Positions 25,665 to 35,017 are shown, counted from the stretch's first letter. The stretch: 64,000 nt of DNA from Oscillibacter sp. PC13 (GCF_900115635.1 NZ_FOXE01000012.1:1-64000); one strand, 5' to 3'. The notes: a model not told the origin generated them from the letters alone. Numbers and translations: made by a program.

Positions 25665-27203
25665 TTACGGAAGCTGGTGCATCAGATTCCGGGTGCGCTG
25701 GTAGAGAGCTTCGTACAGATCCAGATACTTCTGATACAGGGCATGGCGCTGAGGGTCCGGAATCACCGGCCGGCTCAAGGGCATGGCCCACTTGAGAGCC
25801 GGGAAGTCCGGAAGAATCCCGCATCCGATGGCGGCCATACAGGCGTCACCGTAACTGGCGGTCTGCCAGTCCTGCGCGACCTGCACCGGCATGCCGATGA
25901 CATCTGCTGCAATCTGCATCCAGACCGGATTCTTGGTGCCGCCGCCGGCAATGATCACCCGGGCCGGCGTCAGGCCGTGATTTTGAAACAGCCGCATATG
26001 GGACCCCAGAGAGTAGGCAACGGCTTCCAATGCTGCACGGTTAATTTCCTTGCGGGTATGGCTGCCGGAAAGACCAAACATCACGCCTTTTGCATCCGGG
26101 TCATTGATGGGGCTGCGCTCTCCGTAGAAATACGGCAACATAATCAGACCGTTGCTGCCTGGAGGAACCTGTGCTGCCTCTTGCACCATAACGGAATAGG
26201 CATCCGGACCGCCGCTCTGGGCGGCCTGAACCTCCTGGGCATAGTAGAGATCCCGTACCCATTTGGTCAGGGTTCCGGCGCAGTTGGTTCCGCCGGTGGC
26301 GGCATAGCTGCCGGGAATGGTAAAGGGATAGCTGCCGGGGAAGTAATCGGCTGCGCAGGCATCCATCTGGCCCTCCAGGCAATAGATGTAAAACATGGTG
26401 GACCCGAACTGGACAAACAGGGTCCCCGGGAATACAAGTCCGCCAGCAATGGATTCCGCGGTGGAATCTCCCGTGCCGACAATGACAGGGGTCCCCTCCA
26501 GAAGTCCGCATGCCGCCGCTGCCTCGGCGGTAACGCCGCCGGCAATATCGGTCACATTGCCGATGGCGGCCACCTGATCGGCCCGGCAGAAGCGGGGGCC
26601 GTCCACCTCGTTGTATGTTCCGTCCTGCCGGTAGATCGGACGGAAAGCCGCCTTGGCCAGATAACTGTCGATGGTGAACTTTCCGGTGAGCTTTGCAGTG
26701 AGGTACGAAGAACCCGTCAGGAATTGATACGTGTTGGCATAGACCTCCGGCTCATTGTCCTTGATCCAGAGTATCTTGGTGGCAATGTCGTCCGACCGGG
26801 GGATATGGCCGAACATGGCACTCGCGCCGTCTTCGCCCAGCTCCCGAATGAGCGCTTCGATCTGGGGGCCGGAGCGTGCATCAATTCCATAAAGAATGGC
26901 CTTGCGCAGGGGGCGGCACGATTTGTCCACTGGGATGCAGTCGCAGCCCATGACGCTGGTTCCCACTCCTGCGATTTGTTCCGGTTCCACGCCGGCCTGA
27001 TCCATCAGGCCGCGGCAGATCTTGCAAAAATCGGACCACCAGATCTCCGCATCCATCTCAAAATAATTAGGCTGCGGGTTCTCCATGGCGTGGGGAACAG
27101 AAAAACTGGCGATGGGGCGGAAGCTCCCGTCGATCAGAACGCCCTTGGATTCGTTTGTACCAATGTCCACGCCAAGGAGCAGCTTGTCTTTCAATGCACT
27201 CAT
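25665..27203 (-). CDS. FGGY family carbohydrate kinase
   Basis: A 512-residue kinase of the xylulokinase/gluconokinase group. Motifs: phosphate loop GVDIGTNESKGVLID at the N-terminus, GTGDSTAESIAGG around residue 250 with the likely catalytic Asp, and IAGGGTKNPVWMQIAADV around 425. It should phosphorylate a ketose, polyol or related sugar taken up by the operon's importer; the product is a candidate effector for the DeoR regulator. The substrate is not deducible. Confidence 0.9.
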   Translation of the reverse strand: MSALKDKLLLGVDIGTNESKGVLIDGSFRPIASFSVPHAMENPQPNYFEMDAEIWWSDFCKICRGLMDQAGVEPEQIAGVGTSVMGCDCIPVDKSCRPLRKAILYGIDARSGPQIEALIRELGEDGASAMFGHIPRSDDIATKILWIKDNEPEVYANTYQFLTGSSYLTAKLTGKFTIDSYLAKAAFRPIYRQDGTYNEVDGPRFCRADQVAAIGNVTDIAGGVTAEAAAACGLLEGTPVIVGTGDSTAESIAGGLVFPGTLFVQFGSTMFYIYCLEGQMDACAADYFPGSYPFTIPGSYAATGGTNCAGTLTKWVRDLYYAQEVQAAQSGGPDAYSVMVQEAAQVPPGSNGLIMLPYFYGERSPINDPDAKGVMFGLSGSHTRKEINRAALEAVAYSLGSHMRLFQNHGLTPARVIIAGGGTKNPVWMQIAADVIGMPVQVAQDWQTASYGDACMAAIGCGILPDFPALKWAMPLSRPVIPDPQRHALYQKYLDLYEALYQRTRNLMHQLP

Positions 27204-27233
27204 ATTGATTCCTGCCTTTTGCTTGCGGGGCGC

Positions 27234-28028
27234 TTATCGCCGGGCGATTTCCATAAAGGACTTTACCTTCTCCAAGTCTACCCGGCCGTCAGGACCCTTC
27301 AGGGCAGTACCCACGCAGGCACCATCTGCGATCTGCAAAATCTGCTCGATGGTATCATGGCGGCAGCCGGTGTTGCAGAAGACGGGAACGTTCTTTTTCT
27401 TTGCCAGGGAACACACTTCTTCCAGATATCCCATGCTGGTCTCCTGACCGGCTCCGGGGCCGGATACGCACAGGCCGCCCATGAAGCCGCCCTGGCAGAG
27501 CTCGTTCATGAGGGCTTCCGTGGTCTGGTCGCCCAGGCGGGCGTCGCCTTCGGGATTGAACTTGCACAAGAGCTGAATCTCCGGATGGCCCAGCGTATAT
27601 TTAAGACGGACCATATCGCCGTAGTTGACGCTGTGCAGGCCGTATGCACCGGTATACGCGCCGCCGAAAGCGCTGCGCCCGAAGGATGCACCCAAGGCGG
27701 CTGCCATCTTAATGGTTTCTTCCGGATTGTAAACAACGTTTACGCCAAAGGGAACGCGGATATTCTTTTTCAGAGAGCCGATGACGGCTGCCATGGCCAT
27801 CAGAGTGACCGTGCTGGTGTGCGGGGTGATGGGAAAGCAATATTCGTTGGCGATCAGAATGCCGTCCACGCCGCCGTCCTGCAGTGCTTTGAGGTCTGCC
27901 GCCGCATGCTCCATGATGGTGTCCAGAGAACCGCAGAATGCAGGCTCGCCGGGCAGAGCGTCCAGGTGCAGCAATGCGATAATAGGTTTATCGGTACCAA
28001 ACAGATTTTTCGTCCACATGGGTGTCAT
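27234..28028 (-). CDS. BtpA/SgcQ family protein
   Basis: A 264-residue TIM-barrel-like protein of the BtpA family: PIIALLHLDALPGEP at the start, GVDGILIANEYCFP, PFGVNVVYNPEETIKMAAALGASFGR, PVFCNTGCRHDTIEQIL and VGTALKGPDGRVDLEKV. BtpA affects photosystem I assembly in cyanobacteria, and SgcQ is the homologue in the E. coli sgc carbohydrate operon. In heterotrophs it may be an aldolase-like or other sugar-phosphate enzyme, which is unproven. Its place between the kinase and the epimerase-like gene supports a metabolic role here. Confidence 0.88.
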   Translation of the reverse strand: MTPMWTKNLFGTDKPIIALLHLDALPGEPAFCGSLDTIMEHAAADLKALQDGGVDGILIANEYCFPITPHTSTVTLMAMAAVIGSLKKNIRVPFGVNVVYNPEETIKMAAALGASFGRSAFGGAYTGAYGLHSVNYGDMVRLKYTLGHPEIQLLCKFNPEGDARLGDQTTEALMNELCQGGFMGGLCVSGPGAGQETSMGYLEEVCSLAKKKNVPVFCNTGCRHDTIEQILQIADGACVGTALKGPDGRVDLEKVKSFMEIARR

Positions 28029-28081
28029 CTCCTAAATGTTGTTCCCTGACCGGGGGATAAGCCGTGATCCGGCCTTTGCGA

Positions 28082-28918
28082 TTACATATAGTTCTGCAAG
28101 ATGCGGTAGGATTGTGCATCTGCTGCTGCCGGATCGTCATAGTACCGGCCGTCGGTGATTTCCTGCGTCAGAGCACCGTGGTAATGGTTGGCCGCAATGG
28201 CTGCCAAATAGCCCTCCAAGGAGCAGTTCCCGTCTCCCCAAGCCAGATGAAAATAGGGCGTTCCATCCACAAAGTGCATATGTGCGATCTCACTACCGAA
28301 GGCAGCAAACCATTCCTCCATCGTCTCGCCCGCCACCGCCATGGCGCAGGTGTCGATCATGGGTTTGATATTGCCGCAGCTTAGCTCTCGCAGGTATTGC
28401 TGCAGTGTGGGCAGACTGTTGACCAAGTTGGACTCCGCGGCCCGCAGGCTCTCCATCACCAGGGTAATGCCCAAGGACTCGGCCTCCTGACAGTACCAGG
28501 CCATGAAATCCAGGCTGCGCTTCCAAGCTTCTTCCCGGGACTCGTCCAGCAGGCCCCAGCCGGAGTGGCATGCCACCTGGGGGCAGTCCAGATCCGCTGC
28601 TAGTTCCAGAGCATGACGGAAATATCGCCTGCATTGGGCGATGGTTTCCCGGCCGGCTGCTGCGTATTGCCAGGGGCCCATGCAGTTGTCCGGTGTCACG
28701 CAGATCACACGCATCCCGGAGTTTCGAATGGTTTGGATCAGGGGGCTGCGCTTGGCAATGCCCTCTGCGGTCATTTGAACGTGAGGGGCGGCACAAAAGA
28801 GCTCGATGCTCTGATATCCGGCCCGTTTCTGCGCCTCCAGCATGTAGGAAAGAGAGTGGTAATGGTAGTGGATGCCCATGGCTGCCGGCTGTTCCGGAGA
28901 AAGGACTGCTTGCGCCAT
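28082..28918 (-). CDS. Sugar phosphate isomerase/epimerase-like TIM barrel
   Basis: A 278-residue protein of the xylose-isomerase-like (AP_endonuc_2) superfamily. The metal site of ketose 3-epimerases is present in order: Glu in LVMESLRAA, Asp in KPMIDTCAM, His in HMHFVDGTP, Glu in TQEITDGRY. This argues for epimerisation or isomerisation of a ketose or its phosphate. ATG 28918 has AAAGGAGG upstream; an upstream ATG at 28948 lacks a site. Confidence 0.87.
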   Translation of the reverse strand: MAQAVLSPEQPAAMGIHYHYHSLSYMLEAQKRAGYQSIELFCAAPHVQMTAEGIAKRSPLIQTIRNSGMRVICVTPDNCMGPWQYAAAGRETIAQCRRYFRHALELAADLDCPQVACHSGWGLLDESREEAWKRSLDFMAWYCQEAESLGITLVMESLRAAESNLVNSLPTLQQYLRELSCGNIKPMIDTCAMAVAGETMEEWFAAFGSEIAHMHFVDGTPYFHLAWGDGNCSLEGYLAAIAANHYHGALTQEITDGRYYDDPAAADAQSYRILQNYM

Positions 28919-28966
28919 TTGCGTGCCTCCTTTTGTATGGAAAACCATTAGATTGGGAAGGGAATG

Positions 28967-29707
28967 TTATCCCTGGCGGTACCGGCTGAGGAACTCCTTG
29001 GTCCGGGCCTGCTGGGGATGATTGAATACCTGGTCGGGAGTACCCTGTTCCAGGATAATGCCGGCGTCCATGAAGACCACACGGCTGGAAATCTCCTTGG
29101 CAAACATCATCTCGTGGGTGACGATGACCATGGTGATGCCGGATTCCGCCAGAGAGCGGATGACTTCCAGCACCTCGCCCACCATCTCCGGATCCAGTGC
29201 GGAGGTGGGCTCATCAAACAAAATCAGGTCCGGCTGCATGCACAGGGCCCGGGCAATGGCGACACGCTGCTTCTGGCCGCCGGACAGCTGAGACGGCCTG
29301 GCATTGCGGTAGGCGCTCATGCCCACCACCTTGAGATATTTCCGTGCCAGGGCCGCGGCTTCTGCCTTGCTCTTCTTGCTGACTAGCTGGGCGCCGATCA
29401 TGCAGTTTTTCAGGGCGCTCATATTGGCGAAGAGATTGAAAGACTGAAACACCATGCCCACGCGGGAACGGAACCGGTTTTTATCCTTGGGGCGGTAAGA
29501 CACGGGGCTTCCCTCGAAGATGATCTCGCCGCCGCTGGGCGTTTCCAGCATGTTGATGCAGCGCAACAGCGTGGATTTTCCAGAGCCGGAGGACCCGATC
29601 ACGCTGATGACTTCGCCCTTTTGCACCTCAAAATCAATGTCCTTAAGGACCTGATGGGTACCGAAGCTTTTTTCCAAATGCTTGATCTGCAGGATTGCTT
29701 CACTCAT
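28967..29707 (-). CDS. Amino-acid-type ABC transporter ATPase (GlnQ-like)
   Basis: A 246-residue ATP-binding protein: Walker [10 protein letters not shown] at 38-46, signature [15 protein letters not shown], Walker [13 protein letters not shown] and switch His in [19 protein letters not shown]. The last block is characteristic of polar amino acid (PAAT) importers. It overlaps the permease stop by 4 bases and works with that permease and the family 3 binding protein. Confidence 0.95.
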   Translation of the reverse strand: MSEAILQIKHLEKSFGTHQVLKDIDFEVQKGEVISVIGSSGSGKSTLLRCINMLETPSGGEIIFEGSPVSYRPKDKNRFRSRVGMVFQSFNLFANMSALKNCMIGAQLVSKKSKAEAAALARKYLKVVGMSAYRNARPSQLSGGQKQRVAIARALCMQPDLILFDEPTSALDPEMVGEVLEVIRSLAESGITMVIVTHEMMFAKEISSRVVFMDAGIILEQGTPDQVFNHPQQARTKEFLSRYRQG

Positions 29708-30471
29708 GACTGCGCGACCTCCACTTCATTTTCATCGTCCAAAGTCAGCTCATAGTTACGGGATCCCTCCAGCAGACGGCCCAGAAGATGTAGCAAGCGC
29801 GACATGGTGAAGGTCAGAATAAAATAGATGGCGCAGATGATGAGATAGGTTTCAAAGAACTTGAAATAGGTGCCTGCAATGCTCTTTGCGGCAAAGTACA
29901 ACTCCGTAACGGCAATGACATTGAGCACTGAAGTATCCTTGATGGCGGAGATAAAGGTGTTGCCGATCTGCGGAATGAGGTTTTTGAAAGCCTGAGGCAT
30001 AATCACGTAAAGCATGATCTGGCCGTAGCTCATGCCGACGGCCTGGCCGCCTTCAAGCTGACCGGGATCAATGCCGCCGATGGCGCCGCGAACAGATTCG
30101 GACATGTATGCGCCGATGTTCAGGGACAGCACCAATACACCTGCAGAAAAAGAGGGAATGTCCAGACCCCAAAGAGACATGGTGCCGTAGTACACGACGG
30201 TGGCTTGCACCATCATGGGAGTACCCCGGAAGATCTCAACGTAAATGGCCAGAACGGCTTTTACCAAAGCGGTCAGGCCCCGGGAGATGGGAGAAGCACC
30301 GGGATCTACCACAACGCTGCGGACAACACCCACTGCAAAGCCGATCAGGCATCCCCAAATGGTGCCGATGACGGCCAACTCCAGTGTGACGCCCAGACCG
30401 CGCAGGAAGTCTATGTAATACCGCTCTACGAGAAACATCACCCATCCGAAAAAGGTTGTTGGCAAATCCAT
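29704..30471 (-). CDS. Amino-acid-type ABC transporter permease
   Basis: A 255-residue His/Glu/Gln/Arg-type (HisM/GlnP) permease with five to six membrane segments and the EAA loop in [28 protein letters not shown]. The N-terminal [19 protein letters not shown] is typical of the family. First gene of the operon, with its own promoter about 150 bases upstream. Confidence 0.95.
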   Translation of the reverse strand: MDLPTTFFGWVMFLVERYYIDFLRGLGVTLELAVIGTIWGCLIGFAVGVVRSVVVDPGASPISRGLTALVKAVLAIYVEIFRGTPMMVQATVVYYGTMSLWGLDIPSFSAGVLVLSLNIGAYMSESVRGAIGGIDPGQLEGGQAVGMSYGQIMLYVIMPQAFKNLIPQIGNTFISAIKDTSVLNVIAVTELYFAAKSIAGTYFKFFETYLIICAIYFILTFTMSRLLHLLGRLLEGSRNYELTLDDENEVEVAQS

Positions 30472-30623
30472 GTTGATACGCTCCCCTCAAGTTGTGTATT
30501 CCTGAAATGGAATTTATACGCGGCGGTTCGCTGCGCGTTTGACAGAGATCTGACTTGCATACTTCTGCGAAGAGACAAGCAGAATATCTCACTAAATAAA
30601 TCAATTTAAATCATTTTTTTAAC

Positions 30624-30652
30624 ATATTACACCAAGTTCACATAGTTGTCAA
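30624..30652 (-). promoter_or_regulatory. Promoter of importer/kinase operon
   Basis: Minus-strand TTGACA (30647-30652), 17-base spacer, TAATAT (30624-30629), a near-consensus promoter 150 bases upstream of the permease gene. Confidence 0.75.
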
Positions 30653-30666
30653 TGCTATCTAGCGTA

Positions 30667-30735
30667 AAAAACATAAAACGAAACAAAATGGTTCAAAATA
30701 GAAAACGACGTGAATGAAAATGAACGAAGACTACA
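30667..30735 (-). promoter_or_regulatory. Candidate DeoR operator region
   Basis: Directly upstream of the -35 box, the minus strand shows three related motifs: TTCGTTCATTTTC, CGTCGTTTTC and TTTCGTTTTATG. Repeated TTCGTTTT-like boxes are a hallmark of GlpR/DeoR sites. The position upstream of the promoter is unusual for simple repression, so looping or activation is possible. Confidence 0.45.
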
Positions 30736-30808
30736 AACACTTGAATTTGTTGGATCAAAGCTTAAAAAAATCACAAAAAAGGAGAAATGTTAAAATGTAA
30801 ACTTATCT

Positions 30809-30854
30809 AAAAAAGGTGGGCACATGAAAAACAACCATGTGCCCACCTTTTTTG
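30809..30854. terminator. Strong bidirectional terminator
   Basis: AAAAAAGGTGGGCACATG and CATGTGCCCACCTTTTTT enclose a nine-base loop. It lies upstream of the IS3-type remnant and isolates it. Confidence 0.9.
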
Positions 30855-30880
30855 CTAAAATTAGGTTGGAGGTGGTCAGT

Positions 30881-31412
30881 TTGAGAAAGGGTCAGAAGAG
30901 GCGTATATGGACTTCGGAGCAGAAATCAGAAATCGTACACAAGCATCTGGATGATCATATTTCAGTAAGAACGCTGGAAAGAGAATACCAAGCAGACAGA
31001 AGTATGATCTGCCGCTGGGTAAAGAATTTCCTCGCCGAAGGAAAAAGCTCATTTGTATACAAAGGCCATCCTAGCAATCCATTTGCGGCACTACATTCCA
31101 GTAAGCATCTTTCTGAAATGGAACAGTTGCGACTTATGGTTGCAAAACTGGAAATCGAAAATGAGCGGTTAAAAAAGGATACTTGGTGGAAGGAGTTGGT
31201 GCAAACAAGGAGTTCATTGCTGGAAACGCAAAGAATACGAGGTCATCGAAATTCTCCGCGTAAAATATCCAGTTAACTTTCTCTGCGAAATCCTGGCGGT
31301 GAATCAATCTGGTTATTACAAATGGAAGTCACGGCAAGGAAATCTCAATCAGTATGAAAAGGACAGACTTTTGAAAATCCTTTTCGGCATAACAAAAGGG
31401 TATCGATTCTAG
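30881..31412 (+). pseudogene. IS3-family transposase remnant (orfA and start of orfB)
   Basis: orfA starts at a TTG (30881) after GGAGGTGG and encodes a helix-turn-helix (SVRTLEREYQADRSMICRWV) and a leucine-rich coiled coil (MEQLRLMVAKLEIENERLKK), as in IS3/IS150 orfA. A shifted frame reads GYLVEGVGANKEFI, the typical end of orfA, and a third frame opens orfB (RKEYEVIEILRVKYPVNFLCEIL, with VNQSGYYKWKSR), which stops after KGYRF at 31410. The DDE catalytic domain is absent, so the element is dead. No clear inverted repeats were found. Confidence 0.8.
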
Positions 31413-31437
31413 TCAATGGCCAGAATCGATACCCTTT
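31399..31437 (+). terminator. Hairpin after IS3 remnant
   Basis: GGGTATCGATTCT pairs perfectly with AGAATCGATACCC around an 11-base loop, with TTT after it. It overlaps the truncation point of orfB. Confidence 0.65.
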
Positions 31438-31686
31438 CAATGCTCGTTGAACGGTAAATTCTAATATTGCCCTTGTGCGGGGGAGCCTTTTGGACTCCGT
31501 ACGTTTTTTTGTTTAGATTGAAAGCCACAAGGCCTACTGATAAACCCATAAGGGTGGCCACGTAATGACAGGTGCAGGAGGAGATGTAAGGCGAGTTGCA
31601 TGAGAGCAAGCTGTATAAGCTGAAAACGGTATAAGGAGGGAGCGGCTGAATAAAGGAGCGGCCAGGACGTAGACTTTCCAATATTT
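31438..31686. other. Gene-free stretch with GC-rich hairpins
   Basis: About 250 bases between the IS3 remnant and the SSB-like gene. Several short inverted motifs (GGCCAC..GTGGCC, repeated GGAGCGGC at 31637 and 31657) suggest RNA structure, but I do not recognise an RNA family and no supported gene is present. Confidence 0.3.
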
Positions 31687-32313
31687 TTACAAAGCAGCCT
31701 TGGCAGCCTCGTCAAGAAGGTGCATCATGGAGACTTCGTAGGCAATGCGCTCTTCGGTGCGCTGTCCCATAACCTTGTGATAAATACGGCTTTGGATTCG
31801 TCCTTCCAAAGAGAGGGCATCCCCCACGCCGAGGTGGCAGGACTGAATGGCCAACTGCCCCCAGGCAATGACAGGCAGATAATCCGCCCGGCCATATCGG
31901 CGGGAAACCGCCAGCATGAGATCGCAGATGCTGCGGCCAAGGGGGGTGCGGCGAAAAATGGGCGGCTTACACAGTGTGCCGGATAGGGTAATTTGATTGC
32001 GGAATTCCCCGCTTCCTGTTTCCACCTGCAGTGCGTAGACAGTCAGAACCAAACGGCTGCCGACACCGCTGCGATTGTTAAAAGAACGCAGCTGCCCATG
32101 GATCCGCACGGACGCGCCGGCGTTCACTGGGGAGAGCAGCGATTCAGGTACCAGTATCGGCAGGGTATCTGCCTGCCCGGACAAGCGGGGAATGCACAGG
32201 GAAAAGCGGTAAAACTGGGTTCCGTGGTTTTCGTGGGACAGCTGTGGAGCATCCAAAACCGTTCCTTCCAACCATACATCATTTTTGGATTCCGTCGTCA
32301 TGTATTCGTCCAC
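31687..32313 (-). CDS. Single-stranded DNA-binding (OB-fold) protein
   Basis: A 208-residue protein that reads as two OB folds: an N-terminal one (10-95, NDVWLEGTVLDAPQLSHE .. YRFSLCIPRLSG) and a C-terminal one (105-205) with the SSB-like run RTPLGRSICDLMLAVSRRYGRADYLPVIAWG. The second resembles primosomal PriB/SSB proteins. It is distinct from the house-keeping Ssb, lacking the acidic C-terminal tip. It may act in repair, recombination or plasmid/phage-like replication. Starts possible at 32313 or 32301. Confidence 0.82.
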   Translation of the reverse strand: MDEYMTTESKNDVWLEGTVLDAPQLSHENHGTQFYRFSLCIPRLSGQADTLPILVPESLLSPVNAGASVRIHGQLRSFNNRSGVGSRLVLTVYALQVETGSGEFRNQITLSGTLCKPPIFRRTPLGRSICDLMLAVSRRYGRADYLPVIAWGQLAIQSCHLGVGDALSLEGRIQSRIYHKVMGQRTEERIAYEVSMMHLLDEAAKAAL

Positions 32314-32476
32314 CTCTCGGTCGTATCAAGTGTGATATCAGACTTTATGAACGGCACGTCCCGAATAGACCTGTAAAATAAGGGCAAAGCTTGTCCAATT
32401 TCTCTTGTAGGCAGAGAAGAATATGGATATAATAACGGGAAGGCAGAACTGTGATTCCAGACAAGGAGGACGGCGC

Positions 32477-33652
32477 ATGGCAAATCTGTTGGATTATCTG
32501 GACTGGCGGGGGGATCTGACGCTCCTGCAGGATCCCTTTAACGAGGTAGACAACTTAATTCTGGCGGAATTGTCCTTTGTGGATTTTAAAGAAACTGTCC
32601 CGGGGCCGGGAGAGGGAGAAAGCATTCCTCTATGGGCTGCAGCAGAGGCATTCTTTTCCCGCTTTCCTGCCCGGGAAAAAATTGACATGGGCGTGCTGGT
32701 GCCGGACGCTATCCCGGATATGCTGCGGAAGATGGCGGATTCCCGCCGGTTCCGGGATATGAAGCTAAATTGTTTTGTGGACTGGCTGGATGTCGGAAAG
32801 GGAGAGCAGTTTGCCGCCCTGACGATTGAAACGGGGGATGGGGCACTCTACCTGTCCTTCAGAGGCACGGACGATACGCTGGCCGGCTGGAAGGAGGACT
32901 TCAATCTGGCCTGTATGCCGGAGGTACCAGCGCAGAAAAAGGCTGTTCAGTATGTGAAAGAAGTGGCGGGACAATTTCCACGGAAGAAGCTTCGCCTGGG
33001 TGGACATTCAAAAGGCGGCAATTTGGCGGTGTATGCCGGTGTATTCTGCCCGGCGGCTATCCAGCGGCGGATGAATGCCATTTGGTCCAATGACGGTCCG
33101 GGATTTCATGAGGAACTCCTGGAGCTGCCACAGCATAAGCGGGTGGAAGACCGCATTCACTCGATTGTGCCAAAATCCTCTGTAGTTGGAATGCTGCTGG
33201 AACATGAGGAGGCATATGCGGTGGTGGACAGTGATCAACTGGGACTCTTGCAGCACGACGGTTTTTCCTGGCAGGTGATGGGAAACCATTTTATTACGCT
33301 GCGGCAGATGACGCGCCAAGCCCATATGAGTGATATGGAACTCCGAACATGGATACATGGGATGCCGATGGAACAGAGAGAGAAGTTTGTCAACGCACTG
33401 TTCCATGTTCTGACGGCTTCAGGTGCCGTTACACTGACCGATCTGAAAGCAGACAGCTTTAAGGCGGTGGGGGCGATTGTCAAGGCCATGAAGGATTTGG
33501 ATAAGGAGACCAGGGATGGTTTGCTGGAGTTTATGCGCATTCTCTTCATGAGCAATCTCCGCCTGACACTGGAAGGAATCCAGGAGGAGAGTGAAAAGAA
33601 ACGCGCGGTTTTACACTGGAACCTGAGAAAAAAGAGAGAAGATGAGAGCTGA
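32477..33652 (+). CDS. DUF2974 (Mbeg1-like) alpha/beta hydrolase-like protein
   Basis: A 391-residue protein. The lipase-like nucleophile elbow GGHSKGGNLAVYAG (GHSKG, around residue 175) and FRGTDDTLAGWKEDFN (around 137) identify the DUF2974 family, related to class 3 lipases. There is no signal peptide or membrane segment, so it is likely cytoplasmic. The enzymatic substrate has not been shown. The C-terminal 90 residues are helical and charged. ATG 32477 follows AAGGAGG. Confidence 0.87.
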   Translation: MANLLDYLDWRGDLTLLQDPFNEVDNLILAELSFVDFKETVPGPGEGESIPLWAAAEAFFSRFPAREKIDMGVLVPDAIPDMLRKMADSRRFRDMKLNCFVDWLDVGKGEQFAALTIETGDGALYLSFRGTDDTLAGWKEDFNLACMPEVPAQKKAVQYVKEVAGQFPRKKLRLGGHSKGGNLAVYAGVFCPAAIQRRMNAIWSNDGPGFHEELLELPQHKRVEDRIHSIVPKSSVVGMLLEHEEAYAVVDSDQLGLLQHDGFSWQVMGNHFITLRQMTRQAHMSDMELRTWIHGMPMEQREKFVNALFHVLTASGAVTLTDLKADSFKAVGAIVKAMKDLDKETRDGLLEFMRILFMSNLRLTLEGIQEESEKKRAVLHWNLRKKREDES

Positions 33653-33862
33653 CTCCTTATGCTCAGCGGGGGAGAAGATTCTCAGGGGGGGTATCAAACT
33701 TCATGCGCCGTGGCGTACCCCGCCACGATAGAAGGCAAAGCCGATGGCGCATAAGGTTTCGCGCATGTGGGCCACCCCCGGCCACGCACTGAAATTTTGG
33801 GCCGTGCCCTCGGAGACGGCACATGGTCATTTTGCTATGTTTTTGCATAGCAAATATATCAG
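33653..33862. other. Gene-free stretch, possible dispersed repeat
   Basis: About 210 bases with no promoter and a 61-codon open frame on the minus strand (33663-33848) rich in Arg, Gly and Cys that looks like incidental translation of a repeat. Contains short inverted pieces such as GTGGCGTACCCCGCCAC. No gene is supported. Confidence 0.3.
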
Positions 33863-33903
33863 CAAAAGGAGCTCCCTGAAATGAGACCAGGGAGCTCCTT
33901 TTT
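33863..33903. terminator. Bidirectional terminator
   Basis: AAAGGAGCTCCCTG and CAGGGAGCTCCTTT form a perfect stem around a short loop, with A-rich and T-rich flanks. It terminates the ADH end of the TRAP operon (-). Confidence 0.92.
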
Positions 33904-33936
33904 ATACAGAACCAAAGGGGAAAGGCTGAGAAAGGA

Positions 33937-34971
33937 TTAGTCCTCGGGATACAGGACGACCTTCAGTCCTTCCTTTTTCTCAAAGCAGTCAAATGCCTTT
34001 TCCCATTCACTCATTTTAAACTCGTGGGTAGCGAGGGACTCCAACTGGAGCTTCCCGGCAGACAGCAGCTTAATGAGCTTGTCCCAAGAGGTCCAGCGTT
34101 GGCTCTGGGAACCCACCATATGGATTTCCTTAACCACCAGCTTATCCATGTCAATGGACATCTTTCGCTCACCGAACATCGCCATCTGGGTGTATTTGCC
34201 CATCCGGCGGACATACTCAAAGCAGGCGTCGATGGAGGACTGCGCACCAGCGCACTCAAAGACGATATCGGCACCATAGCCTCCGGTCAGATCCCGGATC
34301 TTCTGGACGGCATCTTCCTCCTGAACGTTGATGACATAATCCGCACCCAGCTGCTTGGCCATTTCCAAACGTTTTGCATCTGCATTTGTACCGGTCACGA
34401 TAACCGTGGCGCCCTCCGCCTTGGCAAACTGTGTCATCAGCAGACCGTTGGGGCCGGGACCAGAGATGACAACCGTGTCATCCGCCTTAATTCCGGTAAT
34501 TTCAATAGCATGGGCTACACAGGCGGCTGCTTCCATCAGCGCACCGGCTTTAAAACTGATATTGTCAGGTACCTTGTGGGACATCTGTTCTTCGATAATC
34601 ACATACTTTGCAAAGGCACCATTTTCGCCCCATCCCATACCGGAACGGTTGCTACAATGGTTATAGTTGCCGGTACGGCAGTACATGCATTTGTTGCAAA
34701 GCCGTGCGGGAGCCTCTGCGGTTACGCGGTCACCCGGTTTGAACATGGTTACGCCTTCACCGATTTCCAGAACAACGCCGGAAAACTCATGGCCCAGAAC
34801 CACGGGGGGACGATTGCGGAACTTATCCTCGCGGATATGGAGATCTGTACCGCAGACACAGGCGGCCTTTACTTCCACCAGGAGCTCACCGGCACCTGGT
34901 TTTTGAGGGTCCGGGAAATCGATGTAGGAGACATGTCCTGGTCCCTTTTCTGTTTTGACAACTGCTTTCAT
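33937..34971 (-). CDS. Zinc-dependent alcohol dehydrogenase (MDR family)
   Basis: A 344-residue medium-chain dehydrogenase. Catalytic zinc ligands are in VCGTDLH (Cys, with His) and GHEFSG; the structural zinc cluster is CNKCMYCRTGNYNHC (about 95-109); the Rossmann motif is GPGPNGLLMTQFA (about 170). It is closest in pattern to sorbitol/threonine dehydrogenase-like enzymes acting on polyols or hydroxy acids. ATG 34971 follows a purine-rich AAGGTGGTAAC site; an upstream extension to 35049 runs into the neighbouring gene. Last gene of the TRAP operon. Confidence 0.92.
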   Translation of the reverse strand: MKAVVKTEKGPGHVSYIDFPDPQKPGAGELLVEVKAACVCGTDLHIREDKFRNRPPVVLGHEFSGVVLEIGEGVTMFKPGDRVTAEAPARLCNKCMYCRTGNYNHCSNRSGMGWGENGAFAKYVIIEEQMSHKVPDNISFKAGALMEAAACVAHAIEITGIKADDTVVISGPGPNGLLMTQFAKAEGATVIVTGTNADAKRLEMAKQLGADYVINVQEEDAVQKIRDLTGGYGADIVFECAGAQSSIDACFEYVRRMGKYTQMAMFGERKMSIDMDKLVVKEIHMVGSQSQRWTSWDKLIKLLSAGKLQLESLATHEFKMSEWEKAFDCFEKKEGLKVVLYPED

Positions 34972-35017
34972 GCGAGTTACCACCTTTCCATGATTGGCTG
35001 CGGATATGCCGCAGATG

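Noticed and set aside
31438-31686. 6S RNA
   Set aside because: Size and position were suggestive, but I could not form the long, centrally open stem that defines 6S RNA.
33663-33848. 61-codon Arg/Cys-rich gene on the minus strand
   Set aside because: No ribosome binding site, low complexity and overlap with inverted sequence; looks like translated repeat DNA.
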